A stretch of 64,000 bases of DNA from the NCBI GenBank assembly GCA_900637135.1, contig LR134353.1, positions 4,402,001 to 4,466,000 of the forward strand, written 5' to 3'. Below, piece after piece: positions 42,110 through 51,371 of this stretch. The position numbers and the translations under genes were made by a program. Positions within the stretch are counted from its first letter, which is position 1, and the number at the start of each line of letters is the position of its first letter. A model generated the notes under the pieces. That model had not been told where the DNA came from and searched no databases. It saw only the letters and a program-made list of their open reading frames with translations. Source of the stretch: Mycolicibacterium flavescens (GTDB lineage Bacteria > Actinomycetota > Actinomycetes > Mycobacteriales > Mycobacteriaceae).

Positions 42110-43495
42110 TCAGTTCTGCGTCGCGGATGACGTGTCGGCGGTGGCGGATCTTGATGCAGCTTGATCCGCTGCTGTCGACACGGCAGTCTTCTTCGCCGAC
42201 ACCGTGATTCGCGCACCGCGGTGCGGTGTCATGATCACGTGCTTGAGCTTCGGCCGTTCGCCTGCGGCCCTCGTCGGCGCCAGCTCGACGCGGCGCAACA
42301 CCTCACGCAACACCACGCGCATCTCCACCATCGCGAATCCCGCACCGAGACAGCGGCGATTGCCCCCGCCGAATGGCAGCCATGTCGTCGGGCTCAGAGT
42401 CGCGCCGACCATGCGATCCGGGTCGAAGCGGTCGGGGTCGGGATAGATGCCGGCATCGTCGTGCACCAGCGTGATGCTCGGCACCACCATCACCCCCGCA
42501 GGCAGCCGGTAACCGGCGATCTCCACCGGCTCGGTGAGGATCCGGCCGACATCGGGAACGACGGGGCGATTTCGCAGCGTCTCCTTGGCGATCGCGTCCA
42601 GATACTCGTCGTCGCCGGATTCGGCCGCCCGCATGGCCTTTGACAACACATCCGGATTGCGGGTCAACCGCTCCAGCGCCCAGGACAACCCGGTTGCGGT
42701 CGTGTCGTGCCCGGCAACCAACAGCGTGATCAGTTGGTCGCGCAGCTCCCGGTCGGTCATCCCCGCGCCGTCGTCGACCCCGGCGCGCACCAGCATCGCC
42801 AGCGCATCGGTGCGCTCAGCGAGGTTGGGATCGGCGCGGCGGTCCGCGATCTCGGCATACAGGAGCCGGTCGGCGTGATCCATGTTGCGGCGCAACCGTT
42901 GCCACAGGCGGTGTCTCAACAGCTTGGGTTTGGCGATCGCCACCGATGCCCACGGCCCGACGTTCAGCAGTTGCGGCATCACCTCGCGCAGCGCGGCCAA
43001 CCGATCGGGGTCGCTGGCGCCGATCACCGTCCGCAGGATCACCTCGAGGGTGATCTCCGACATTTTCGGCGCCACCGCGAACGGCTCCCCCACCGGCCAC
43101 CCGGCGATGTTGTCCGCCGCGATCTCGGCCATCACGTCGGCCTGCCGCGCCACCGCGTCACGGTGGAACGGCGCCATCATCAGCCGGCGGCGCTCTCGGT
43201 GCACCTCGTCATCGACGACCAACACCGAGCTGTCCCCCAACAGTCCCGCCAACATCGAATTCGCCTCGCCGGCATGGTAAATCCGCGGGTCGCCGGCGAA
43301 CACCGTCTTGATGTCAGCCGGATCGGAGAGGTAGACCATCGAGCCGACCATCGAATTGGTCAGCGTGAACACGTTGCCGTAACGGCGTTGGCAGATCGAC
43401 ACGATCCGCGGCCACCACCGCATCATCAGCAACAGCAGTACGAACGACGGGAGCCGAGGTCCCGGCGGCAGCGCCGACGCCGTTGTTGGACTCAT
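42110..43495 (-). CDS. Cytochrome P450
   Basis: A 461-aa P450 monooxygenase. The heme-ligand loop is WLPFGGGNRRCLG near residue 390, with Cys as thiolate ligand. The I-helix oxygen motif is AGHDTTATGLSW, and the ExxR motif appears as KETLR. Its hydrophobic N-terminus (PSFVLLLLMMRWW) suggests loose membrane contact, as in the mycobacterial CYP138/CYP135 type. Substrate is unknown. It is divergent from the aldehyde dehydrogenase gene, 36 bp apart; coregulation of an oxidation pathway is plausible. Confidence 0.93.
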   Translation of the reverse strand: MSPTTASALPPGPRLPSFVLLLLMMRWWPRIVSICQRRYGNVFTLTNSMVGSMVYLSDPADIKTVFAGDPRIYHAGEANSMLAGLLGDSSVLVVDDEVHRERRRLMMAPFHRDAVARQADVMAEIAADNIAGWPVGEPFAVAPKMSEITLEVILRTVIGASDPDRLAALREVMPQLLNVGPWASVAIAKPKLLRHRLWQRLRRNMDHADRLLYAEIADRRADPNLAERTDALAMLVRAGVDDGAGMTDRELRDQLITLLVAGHDTTATGLSWALERLTRNPDVLSKAMRAAESGDDEYLDAIAKETLRNRPVVPDVGRILTEPVEIAGYRLPAGVMVVPSITLVHDDAGIYPDPDRFDPDRMVGATLSPTTWLPFGGGNRRCLGAGFAMVEMRVVLREVLRRVELAPTRAAGERPKLKHVIMTPHRGARITVSAKKTAVSTAADQAASRSATADTSSATQN

Positions 43496-43531
43496 GCCTA
43501 ATAGAGTAATGCCGTCGGCAGCGGGTAGGCA

Positions 43532-44995
43532 ATGAAAATGACCCGCTATCCCGATTTCGACACCATGCCGATCGGCAAGCAGTGGCGAGCAGGCTCGTCA
43601 GGCAAGACCCGGCAGGACACCGACCCCTACACCGGCGACGTGCTGACCGAGATTCCCCAGGCCGACGCAGACGACCTCGACGAGGCCTACACGACGGCCC
43701 TTGAGGCACAACGAAATTGGGCGGCCCAACCGCCCATGGTCCGCGCGCAGGTGATGCGCGACGCCGCCGACGTGATGGGGGCGCGCAAGGACGAGATCAT
43801 CGACTGGTTGGTCCGCGAATCCGGCGGCACCCTCGCCAAGGCCGAACTCGAGTGGAGCCTGGTGCGCTCGGTGCTGTGGGAAGCCGCGTCGATGCCCCAC
43901 CACGTCGAGGGCAAGATCATGCCGTCGGACATCCCCGGCAAGGAGAGCCGCATCTACCGCGAGCCCGTCGGCGTCGTCGCGGTGATCTCGCCGTGGAACT
44001 TCCCGATGCAGCTGTCGAACCGGTCCGTGGCGCCCGCGCTCGCCGTCGGCAACGCGGTGGTGCTCAAACCGGCGGGCGACACCCCGGTCACCGGCGGACT
44101 GCTGCTCGCGCGAATCTTCGAGGAGGCCGGCCTGCCGCCGGGGCTGTTGTCGGTGGTGATCGGCTCGGGCTCGGACATCGGCGACGCGATCGTGGCGCAT
44201 CCGGTGCCGCGCGTCGTCTCGTTCACCGGCTCCACGCCCGTCGGCGAGGGCATCGCGGCCAAGGCCGGGATCAAGCGCACCGCGCTCGAACTCGGTGGCA
44301 ACGGCCCTATCGTCGTGCTCGAGGACGCCGACCTCGACCTGGCTGCCCGAGCCGCGGTGTTCGGGTCGTTCTTCCACCAGGGCCAGATCTGCATGATCGG
44401 CAACCGCACGATCGTCGACACGCGCGTCTTCGACGAGTTCCTCGACCGCTTCGTCGAGCGGACCAAGCAGCTCAAAGTCGGCGACCCGCGCGATCCGGAA
44501 ACCCAGCTGGGGCCGATCATCAACACCTCGCAGGTGGAGTCGATTCAGGACAAACTCGACCGCGCCCGCAGCGACGGCGCCTCCCTGCTGATCGGCGGCG
44601 ATCCCTTCGGGCCGACCGGTCAGTGCCTGCCACCGCACATCCTCACCGGCTCCAACGACGTGGCAACCGCCCGCGAGGAGGTGTTTGGGCCGGTGATGAC
44701 GGTGATCCGGGCCGACGGCGACGAGGACGCGCTGCAACTTGCCAACGCCACCGAGTACGGGTTGTCGTCGGCGGTGTTCAGCCGCGACGTCGAGCGCGCG
44801 GTGCGGTTCGCCCAGCGCATCGACACCGGCATGACCCACGTCAACGACGCGCCCGTCAACGACGACGCCAACACGGCCTTCGGCGGGGAGAAGGCGTCCG
44901 GGATCGGCCGCTTCGGCGGCCAATGGGCGATTGACGAATTCACCACCGAGCACTGGATCTCCGTGCAGCACGAGCCGAGGCAGTACGCGATCTGA
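43532..44995 (+). CDS. Aldehyde dehydrogenase
   Basis: A 487-aa NAD(P)-dependent aldehyde dehydrogenase. The catalytic Cys lies in FFHQGQICMIGNR and the general base Glu in ALELGGNGP. SPWNFPMQLS and LKPAGDTPVTGG are further signatures. Similarity in type is to benzaldehyde/vanillin-type dehydrogenases by segment appearance (FFHQGQICM); substrate is not proven. The ATG at 43532 has GGGTAGG upstream. It is divergent from the P450. Confidence 0.92.
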   Translation: MKMTRYPDFDTMPIGKQWRAGSSGKTRQDTDPYTGDVLTEIPQADADDLDEAYTTALEAQRNWAAQPPMVRAQVMRDAADVMGARKDEIIDWLVRESGGTLAKAELEWSLVRSVLWEAASMPHHVEGKIMPSDIPGKESRIYREPVGVVAVISPWNFPMQLSNRSVAPALAVGNAVVLKPAGDTPVTGGLLLARIFEEAGLPPGLLSVVIGSGSDIGDAIVAHPVPRVVSFTGSTPVGEGIAAKAGIKRTALELGGNGPIVVLEDADLDLAARAAVFGSFFHQGQICMIGNRTIVDTRVFDEFLDRFVERTKQLKVGDPRDPETQLGPIINTSQVESIQDKLDRARSDGASLLIGGDPFGPTGQCLPPHILTGSNDVATAREEVFGPVMTVIRADGDEDALQLANATEYGLSSAVFSRDVERAVRFAQRIDTGMTHVNDAPVNDDANTAFGGEKASGIGRFGGQWAIDEFTTEHWISVQHEPRQYAI

Positions 44996-45102
44996 CTTCT
45001 CCGGTCCCCGGTCGGCCAATGAGCCGCTTTCCACGGGTCAGCGGCTAAGTTGACGGCGGGTCGCTACCGACGTGACCCCCGACCGGAGAAGATCGTTGAT
45101 AC

Positions 45103-47478
45103 ATGCGCGTTGACGGACGGGACATCGCCGTCTCGGGCAGCCTGCTGCAGCCTTTGACGAGGCGGACCAACGACATCGTCCGCGTCGTGCTGGCCGCGCT
45201 GTTCCTCGCGATCGTCATCACCGGCTCGGTCATCACCCGCAACGAGTGGGTGGCGCTGGAACGCTCGATCTCCGAGATCGTCGCGGTTCTGACGCCCACC
45301 CAGGCCAACCTGGTCTACCTCATCTATGGCATCGCGATCGTCGCGCTGCCGTTCGTGATCCTGGTCAGCCTGATCCTGTCGCGACAATGGAAGCTGCTCG
45401 CCGCCTACGCCGCAGCGGCCGTCATCGCCGGATCCGCGTTGTCGATCAGCGGCCTGGGGCTGACCGCACCGCGCTGGCACTTCGACCTGTCCGGGCGCCT
45501 CGACACGTTCGCGTCCCAATTCGTCGACGACCCGCGCTGGATCGCGATGCTCGCCGCGGTGCTCACCGTCTCCGGCCCCTGGTTGCCTGCCCGATGGCGG
45601 CGCTGGTGGTGGACGCTGCTGCTGGCGTTCGTGCCAATCCACCTGGTCGTCAGCGCGGTGGTGCCGGCCCGCTCGCTCGTCGGGCTGGCGGCCGGCTGGT
45701 TCGTCGGCGCCCTGGTGGTGCTCGTCGTCGGAACCCCCGGGCTGGAGGTCCCCCTCGACGGCGCGGTGCGGGCGATGGCCCGGCGCGGATGCGTCGTCAC
45801 CGGCCTGCGGGTGGTGCGCCCGGCAGGCGCCGGACCGCTGGTGCTGACCGCCACCTGCGAAGACCAGCAGACCGCGGCCGTGATGGAACTTTACGGACCC
45901 CACCAGCGGGGCGGCGGCGTGCTGCTGCAGCTGTGGCGAAAAGTGCGGTTGCGCGACCGCGAGACCGCGCCGCTGCACGCGTCGATGCGCCGCCTCGTCG
46001 AGCATCGCGCCCTGATGGCCATCGCGATCGGCGAGCTCAAGGTCGCCAACGCGTCGACGATCGCCGTCGCCGCGCTGGACCGCGGCTGGACGCTGTACGC
46101 CCACACCCCGCCCCGCGGAATTCCGATCAGCGAGTGCGCCGACTCGATACCCGTCGGCCGGGTGTGGGAGTCGCTGCGCGACCTGCACGACTGTCAGATC
46201 TCCCACGGCGACCTGCGCAGCAGCGAGATCACCGTGGACGGAGACACGGTGCTGTTCGGCGGATTCGACAACGCCGAGTACGGCGCCACCGACGCCCAGT
46301 TGCGCAGCGACATCGCTCAGCTGCTGGTGACGACGACGCATCTCTACGACGCGGGTTCGGCGGTGCGGGCGGCGATCGACGCGTTCGGCAACGACGCGGT
46401 GCTGACCGCGTCGCGGCGGCTGACCATGGCCGCGATGCCGATGCGCATCCGCAACTCCGTGACCGACCCCAAGGCCGTCATCTCCGCCGCCCGTGACGAG
46501 GTGAAGCGTCAGACCCGCGTGGACGAGATCCGCACCGAGACCGTCACGCGGTTCACCCGCGGCCAGGTGATCCAGCTGGTACTGCTGGCCGCGCTGGTCT
46601 ATGTCGCCTACCCGTTCCTCTCCTCGGTGCCGACGTTCGTCACCGAACTGCGCACCGCGAACTGGTGGTGGGCGCTCCTCGGCCTGGCCGCCACGAGCCT
46701 GACGTACCTCGGTGCGGCGGCGGCGCTTTGGGCGTGTGCCGACGGGCTGGTCAGCCTGTGGGGGCTGATCGTGATGCAGGTGGCCAACAAGTTCGCCGCC
46801 ACCACGACGCCCGCTGGAGTGGGCGGGCTGGCGCTGTCCGCGCGGTACCTGCAGAAGGGCGGTGTCAGCCCGATGCGCGCCACCACCGCCGTCGCGCTGC
46901 AGCAGTCCGTCCAGGTCATCACTCACCTGGGGCTGCTCATCTTCTTCTCCACCGCGGCCGGCGTATCGGCCGACCTGTCGCGCTTCGTCCCCAACGTGAC
47001 GCTGCTGTACCTGATCGGCGGTGTGCTGCTCGGGCTGGTGGGCACGTTCTTGTTGGTGCCGAAGCTGCGGCGGTGGCTGTCGACGGCGGTGCGGCCGCGG
47101 CTGGAGGAGGTGGTCGGGCACCTCATCGCACTGGCCCGGGAACCGCGACGGCTGGCGATCATCATGGCGGGCTGCGCCGCGACGACGCTGGGCAACGCGT
47201 TCGCGCTGTGGGCGGCGATCGAGGCCTTCGGCGGTGACACGTCGTTCATCACGGTCACCGTGGTGACAATGGTGGGCGGCACGCTGGCCTCGGCCGCACC
47301 CACACCGGGCGGGATCGGCGCGGTTGAGGCGGCGCTGATCGGCGGTCTGGCGGCGTTCGGGATGCCCGCCGCCGTCGCCGTACCGTCGGTTCTGCTCTAT
47401 CGGGTGCTGACCATCTGGCTGCCGGTCTTAGTCGGTTGGCAGGTGATGCGCTGGATGACCAGGAATTCGAAAATCTAG
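45103..47478 (+). CDS. Multi-domain membrane protein with kinase-like and LPG-synthase-TM domains
   Basis: A 791-aa protein in three parts. The first (about 1-240) has six or so TM segments. The middle (about 250-470) is cytoplasmic and kinase-like: LHDCQISHGDLRSSEI at about residue 368 resembles the catalytic loop, and VLFGGFDNAEYG resembles the DFG loop. The last part (about 490-791) is an LPG_synthase_TM/UPF0104 domain with TPTPGGIGAVEAALIGGL. Members of that domain include flippase-type transporters related to MprF. The combined architecture recurs in mycobacteria; the role is not known to me. The ATG has GGAGAAG upstream. Confidence 0.85.
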   Translation: MRVDGRDIAVSGSLLQPLTRRTNDIVRVVLAALFLAIVITGSVITRNEWVALERSISEIVAVLTPTQANLVYLIYGIAIVALPFVILVSLILSRQWKLLAAYAAAAVIAGSALSISGLGLTAPRWHFDLSGRLDTFASQFVDDPRWIAMLAAVLTVSGPWLPARWRRWWWTLLLAFVPIHLVVSAVVPARSLVGLAAGWFVGALVVLVVGTPGLEVPLDGAVRAMARRGCVVTGLRVVRPAGAGPLVLTATCEDQQTAAVMELYGPHQRGGGVLLQLWRKVRLRDRETAPLHASMRRLVEHRALMAIAIGELKVANASTIAVAALDRGWTLYAHTPPRGIPISECADSIPVGRVWESLRDLHDCQISHGDLRSSEITVDGDTVLFGGFDNAEYGATDAQLRSDIAQLLVTTTHLYDAGSAVRAAIDAFGNDAVLTASRRLTMAAMPMRIRNSVTDPKAVISAARDEVKRQTRVDEIRTETVTRFTRGQVIQLVLLAALVYVAYPFLSSVPTFVTELRTANWWWALLGLAATSLTYLGAAAALWACADGLVSLWGLIVMQVANKFAATTTPAGVGGLALSARYLQKGGVSPMRATTAVALQQSVQVITHLGLLIFFSTAAGVSADLSRFVPNVTLLYLIGGVLLGLVGTFLLVPKLRRWLSTAVRPRLEEVVGHLIALAREPRRLAIIMAGCAATTLGNAFALWAAIEAFGGDTSFITVTVVTMVGGTLASAAPTPGGIGAVEAALIGGLAAFGMPAAVAVPSVLLYRVLTIWLPVLVGWQVMRWMTRNSKI

Positions 47479-47601
47479 GCCTGATGTCGTGGTGCCGCCC
47501 CTCACCACCGCAGCACTCGGAGGTACTGTTTCACCATCGTGTCGAGAAAAACTGCGCGATAGTCGAATATTCGTCCCTCGATCAGTTTCTAAGGGTGGGC
47601 C

Positions 47602-48546
47602 GTGGTGGGAACCTCAGATACACAGCAGAGCTCGACAGACCAGGCGCAGTCGAAGTGGCTGTCCAAATCCGCATCGCAGACGCGCGGATCGGACAAGGAC
47701 GAAGTCCAGTTCCACTACGACATCTCCAACGAGTTCTTCAAGCTCTGGCAGGACCCGTCGCAGACCTACAGCTGCGCGTACTTCGAGAAGGACGACTACA
47801 CGCTGGAGCAGGCGCAGCTCGCGAAGGTCGACCTCTCACTGGGCAAGCTGGGCCTGAAGCCCGGAATGACGCTGCTCGACATCGGCTGCGGCTGGGGTTC
47901 GACGATTCAGCGGGCCGTCGAGAAGTACGACGTCAACGTCATCGGCCTCACGCTGAGCGAGAACCAGAAGCGCCACATCGAGGAGAACCGGTTCGCCAAC
48001 ATCAAGAGCGACCGGAAGATGGAAGTCCGGCTGCAGCCGTGGGAGGAATTCGAGGGCCGGGTCGACCGGATCGTCTCCATCGGCGCGTTCGAGCACTTCG
48101 GCTTCAACAAGTACGACGACTACTTCAAGAAGACCTTCAACTGGATGCCCGACGACGGCGTGATGATGCTACACACGATCATCATTCCCGAGGACGAGGA
48201 GATCAAGGCAAAAGGACTGCCGCTGACCATGTCCCGGGTGAGATTCATCAAGTTCATTATGGACGAGATCTACCCCGGCGGACGTTTGCCGCTGGCCTCG
48301 ATGGTGCGCGAGCACGCAAACAAGGCCGGCTATACGGTCACGCGTGAACAGCACCTGCAGTCGCACTACGTCAAGACGCTCGATACCTGGGCAGCGAACC
48401 TCGAGGCCAAGAAGGACGAGGCGATCGAAATCACCTCCGAGCAGATTTACGAGCGCTTCCGCAAATACCTGACCGGTTGTGCCGATCTTTTCCGCGACGG
48501 CTACACCGATGTCGCTCAGTTCACGTGCGAGAAGGCGGCTGCTTAG
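47602..48546 (+). CDS. Cyclopropane/mycolic acid methyltransferase (CmaA/MmaA/PcaA family), first copy
   Basis: A 314-aa SAM-dependent mycolic acid methyltransferase. The N-terminal FHYDISNEFFKLWQDPSQTYSCAYFE contains the family Cys. The SAM motif is LLDIGCGWGSTIQRAV; GAFEHFG and MLHTIIIP carry the Glu and His positions that bind bicarbonate in CmaA1. RFIKFIMDEIYPGGRLP is highly conserved. It modifies meromycolate double bonds in the envelope pathway; which paralogue cannot be told from sequence alone. GTG 47602 or the next codon, GTG 47605, is the start. It precedes a second copy on the same strand. Confidence 0.94.
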   Translation: MVGTSDTQQSSTDQAQSKWLSKSASQTRGSDKDEVQFHYDISNEFFKLWQDPSQTYSCAYFEKDDYTLEQAQLAKVDLSLGKLGLKPGMTLLDIGCGWGSTIQRAVEKYDVNVIGLTLSENQKRHIEENRFANIKSDRKMEVRLQPWEEFEGRVDRIVSIGAFEHFGFNKYDDYFKKTFNWMPDDGVMMLHTIIIPEDEEIKAKGLPLTMSRVRFIKFIMDEIYPGGRLPLASMVREHANKAGYTVTREQHLQSHYVKTLDTWAANLEAKKDEAIEITSEQIYERFRKYLTGCADLFRDGYTDVAQFTCEKAAA

Positions 48547-48627
48547 CCGGTTTAGGAAAAATGCGATATAAAGCTTGGTCGTTACGGGGTCGTCGGGGTC
48601 GCGTAACCGCATAGGAGGCCAAAGGAA

Positions 48628-49503
48628 ATGTCGGATAATTCGGGGACGACGATGAAGGTCGCGTACGAGGACGTTCAAGCCCACTACGACCTTTCGAACG
48701 ACTTCTTCGGCCTCTTTCAGGATCCGACGCGGACCTACAGCTGTGCGTACTACGCGCGTGACGACATGTCCCTCGAGGAAGCCCAGTACGCCAAGATCGA
48801 CCGCGCGCTCGCCAAGCTCGACCTGAAACCCGGGATGACGCTGCTCGACGTCGGCTGCGGCTGGGCTTCGGTGATGAAGCGGGCGATCGAGACCTACGAC
48901 GTCAACGTCGTCGGGCTGACGCTGAGCCGTAATCAGCACGCACTGGGCCAGCAGATCCTCGACGCGGTCGAAACGGACCGGTCCCGGCGGGTGCTGCTCA
49001 AGGGCTGGGAGGAGTTCGACGAGCCCGTCGATCGCATCGTGTCGATCGAGGCGTTCGAGGCGTGGCCCAAGACGAAGTACAAGGCGTTCTTCGACACCTG
49101 CCACCGCGTCATGCCCGCCGACGGCCGGATGGTGCTGCAGACGATCATGGGGCACCCGCTCAAGCGCTGGCCCGAGCTGGGCATCCCGATCGTGATGTCG
49201 GACCTGAAGTTCATGCGGTTCATCGCCAAGGAGATCTTCCCCGGCGGCGCCGTGCCGTGCGACGAGGACGTCTACGAGTTCGCGGGGAACGCCGGCTTCA
49301 CCGTCGCCGACTTCGACGATATGACCCCGCACTACGTCCGCACCCTGGACACGTGGGCCGACAAGCTCGAGGCCGCCAAGGATCAGGCGATCGCGGTGAC
49401 GTCGCAGGAGGTCTACGACCGCTACATGAAGTACCTGCGCGGTTGCTCGGACTTCTTCAGCCGTAACGTCAGCTACGTAGGACAGTTCACGCTGACCAAG
49501 TAG
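48628..49503 (+). CDS. Cyclopropane/mycolic acid methyltransferase family, second copy
   Basis: A 291-aa paralogue of the preceding gene. YDLSNDFFGLFQDPTRTYSCAYYA and LLDVGCGWASVMKRAI keep the fold, but the SAM loop reads GCGWA rather than GCGWG. EAFEAWPKTKY replaces the usual EAFEHFG, and MVLQTIMGH has Gln where several paralogues have His. Some MmaA proteins also have Gln there, so activity may persist with different specificity. AGGAGG and AAGGA precede the ATG at 48628. The gap to the upstream gene is 81 bp. Confidence 0.93.
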   Translation: MSDNSGTTMKVAYEDVQAHYDLSNDFFGLFQDPTRTYSCAYYARDDMSLEEAQYAKIDRALAKLDLKPGMTLLDVGCGWASVMKRAIETYDVNVVGLTLSRNQHALGQQILDAVETDRSRRVLLKGWEEFDEPVDRIVSIEAFEAWPKTKYKAFFDTCHRVMPADGRMVLQTIMGHPLKRWPELGIPIVMSDLKFMRFIAKEIFPGGAVPCDEDVYEFAGNAGFTVADFDDMTPHYVRTLDTWADKLEAAKDQAIAVTSQEVYDRYMKYLRGCSDFFSRNVSYVGQFTLTK

Positions 49504-49506
49504 CCG

Positions 49507-50757
49507 CTAGTAGGCGCCGAACACCAACGACACGTTGTATCCGCCGAGCCCGAACGAGTTGGTGACCGCGTACCGGTAGTCGGCGCGGCGCGGGCTCTCG
49601 GCGACCACATCGAGATCGATCTGCGGATCGAGGTCCTTGAGGTTGAGCGTGGGCGGTACGAGCCCGTCGCGCAGCGCCTGCACCGTCAACACGGCCTCGA
49701 TCGCACCGGCCGATCCCAGTGAATGCCCCAGCGCCGCCTTGGGCGCGTACACCGCAGGCGAGTGGTCACCGAGCGCCCTGCGGATGGCCTTGGCCTCGGC
49801 CAGGTCGCCGTGGACGGTGCCGGTGGCGTGGGCGTTGATGTGGTCGATGTCGGTCGGGCTGAGGCCGGCCAGTTCGATCGCCCGGGCGATCGCTTCGCCG
49901 GCGCGCTCGCCGTCGGGATCGGGCTCGGTGATGTCGTAGGCGTCGGAGGTCATGCTCGCGCCCATCAGCCGGGCCAGCGGTTGCGCACCGCGCGCCTTGG
50001 CGTGCTCCTCGGTTTCGATGAGCATCAGCGCGCCGCCCTCGCCGAAAACCATGCCGTCGCGGTCCTTATCGAAGGGTCGGCAGGCGCCCGCCGGATCGTC
50101 GTTGTTGGTCGACAACAGCTCCTGCAGGCTGAAGGCCGCAACCGGGACCGCCTCGATGTGGGTCTCGACGCCGCCGCAGATCACCATGTCGGCCTCGCCG
50201 AGGACGAGGTGTCGCCAGCCCTGGGCGATGGCCGCGGCGCCCGACGCGTCGGCCATCACCGGCGAGATGATGCCCGCCTTCGCCTTGCGATCCAGGCCGA
50301 CCGCGGCGGCCGCCCCGTTGGGCATGTACATCTGGATGGTCAGCGGCGACACGGCGCGCAGGCCCTTTTGCCGCCAGAGGTCGTGCTGGAGCGGGATTTC
50401 TTCGGTGCTGCCGAGCGCGAGGCCGACCGACACCGCCAGCCGGCGGGTGTCGACGTCGGGGTTGCCCGCGATCTCCCAGAGCCTGCGGCTCAGGACGGTC
50501 GACATCTTCTGCATGTACGACGTCCGGCGCCGTTCGACGCGGTCCAAATGCTCGTCGAGATTCTCGAGGATCGCGCCCCCGATGCGGACCGGCGAGTCGA
50601 ACTCGTCGATGAACCACTTGTCGAGCGCCCGGATGCCGCTTCTGCCCTGCTGGAGCAGCCTCCAGGTCTCTTCGGCGCCGGTGGCCAATGCTGTCGTCGA
50701 GGCGACAGCGGTCACGACGATGTCGGGGAATCCGTCGCCAGTCCTGAGCGCGGCCAT
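49507..50757 (-). CDS. KasA/KasB-like ketoacyl-ACP synthase with Cys-to-Asp active site
   Basis: A 416-aa protein, the length of KasA, with KasA/KasB-type signatures: RTGDGFPDIVVTAVAS, VSPLTIQMYMPNGAAAAVGL and RPFDKDRDGMVFGEGGA. The two catalytic His positions remain in HATGTVHGD and ALGHSLGSAG. The nucleophilic Cys does not: where KasA has ACASG near residue 171, this protein reads ADASG with Asp at 170 (codon GAC, 50250-50248). Condensation activity is therefore doubtful; decarboxylation or a structural role is possible. The ATG at 50757 has GAGGAG upstream. It lies tail-to-tail with the methyltransferase pair. Confidence 0.93.
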   Translation of the reverse strand: MAALRTGDGFPDIVVTAVASTTALATGAEETWRLLQQGRSGIRALDKWFIDEFDSPVRIGGAILENLDEHLDRVERRRTSYMQKMSTVLSRRLWEIAGNPDVDTRRLAVSVGLALGSTEEIPLQHDLWRQKGLRAVSPLTIQMYMPNGAAAAVGLDRKAKAGIISPVMADASGAAAIAQGWRHLVLGEADMVICGGVETHIEAVPVAAFSLQELLSTNNDDPAGACRPFDKDRDGMVFGEGGALMLIETEEHAKARGAQPLARLMGASMTSDAYDITEPDPDGERAGEAIARAIELAGLSPTDIDHINAHATGTVHGDLAEAKAIRRALGDHSPAVYAPKAALGHSLGSAGAIEAVLTVQALRDGLVPPTLNLKDLDPQIDLDVVAESPRRADYRYAVTNSFGLGGYNVSLVFGAY

Positions 50758-50833
50758 GCCGGATGCTCCTCGTTCACTCGAATATGTTCGGGTAGTACTG
50801 AATATTAGGACCCTCCGAAACGATGGACGACTG

Positions 50834-51220
50834 GTGGCTGAACTCAATGTGCTCGGCGAGCCGCTTCAGCCGTGCAGTTCCGACCCGCTGACCGGCTTCT
50901 ACAGGGACGGGTGCTGTTCAACCGGGCCCGAGGATCTCGGAAGCCACACGATCTGCGCGGTCGTGACGGCGGAGTTCCTCCGGCACCAGCGGTCGATCGG
51001 CAACGACCTGTCCACCTCGCGACCGGAGTACCGCTTTCCCGGTCTTCGGCCCGGCGACCGCTGGTGCGTGACCGCGGTGAACTGGTTGAAGGCCTACCAG
51101 GACGGCTTCGCCGCGCCGGTGGTGCTGGCGTCTACGCACGAGCGGACGCTCCAGGTGGTTCCGCTGGAGGCGCTGCGCGAACACGCCGTCGACGTGCCTG
51201 ACGACCTCGGAAGCCTTTGA
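50834..51220 (+). CDS. DUF2237 family protein
   Basis: A 128-aa protein. Highly characteristic DUF2237 segments are NVLGEPLQPCSSDPLTGFYR, DGCCSTGPEDLGSHTICAV, and GDRWCVTAVNWLKAYQDG. The function is unknown; several conserved Cys may bind metal. The GTG at 50834 (AELNVLGEPL) begins at the family start. It is divergent from the KAS gene across 76 bp. Confidence 0.9.
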   Translation: MAELNVLGEPLQPCSSDPLTGFYRDGCCSTGPEDLGSHTICAVVTAEFLRHQRSIGNDLSTSRPEYRFPGLRPGDRWCVTAVNWLKAYQDGFAAPVVLASTHERTLQVVPLEALREHAVDVPDDLGSL

Positions 51221-51239
51221 CGCATTCGGTCGGCGAGCG

Positions 51240-51331
51240 ATTGATTGCGCATGCCGCGTCGCCATGTCAGACCGGACGTCGGCGGCGGTCTGCAACCCGG
51301 TGTCCGTTGGTCCGCTCACAGCGCAATCAAT
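51240..51331. repeat. 11-bp inverted repeats flanking a 70-bp segment
   Basis: ATTGATTGCGC (51240-51250) and GCGCAATCAAT (51321-51331) are perfect reverse complements. They bracket a noncoding 70-bp segment between the DUF2237 stop and the methyltransferase stop. It may be a bidirectional terminator or a remnant of a small mobile element; no target duplication was seen. Confidence 0.55.
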
Positions 51332-51371
51332 GCACGGCGTTGAACTTCACCGAGAGGATCGCCCGGCCCGG

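Noticed and set aside
41512..42216. 234-aa minus-strand Pro/Gly repeat ORF
   Set aside because: Reverse translation of the 51-bp repeats; the plus-strand frame has a signal peptide and start, so it is preferred.
45064..47121. 685-aa minus-strand ORF
   Set aside because: Antisense of the 791-aa membrane protein; His/Arg/Gln-rich shadow typical of high-GC DNA.
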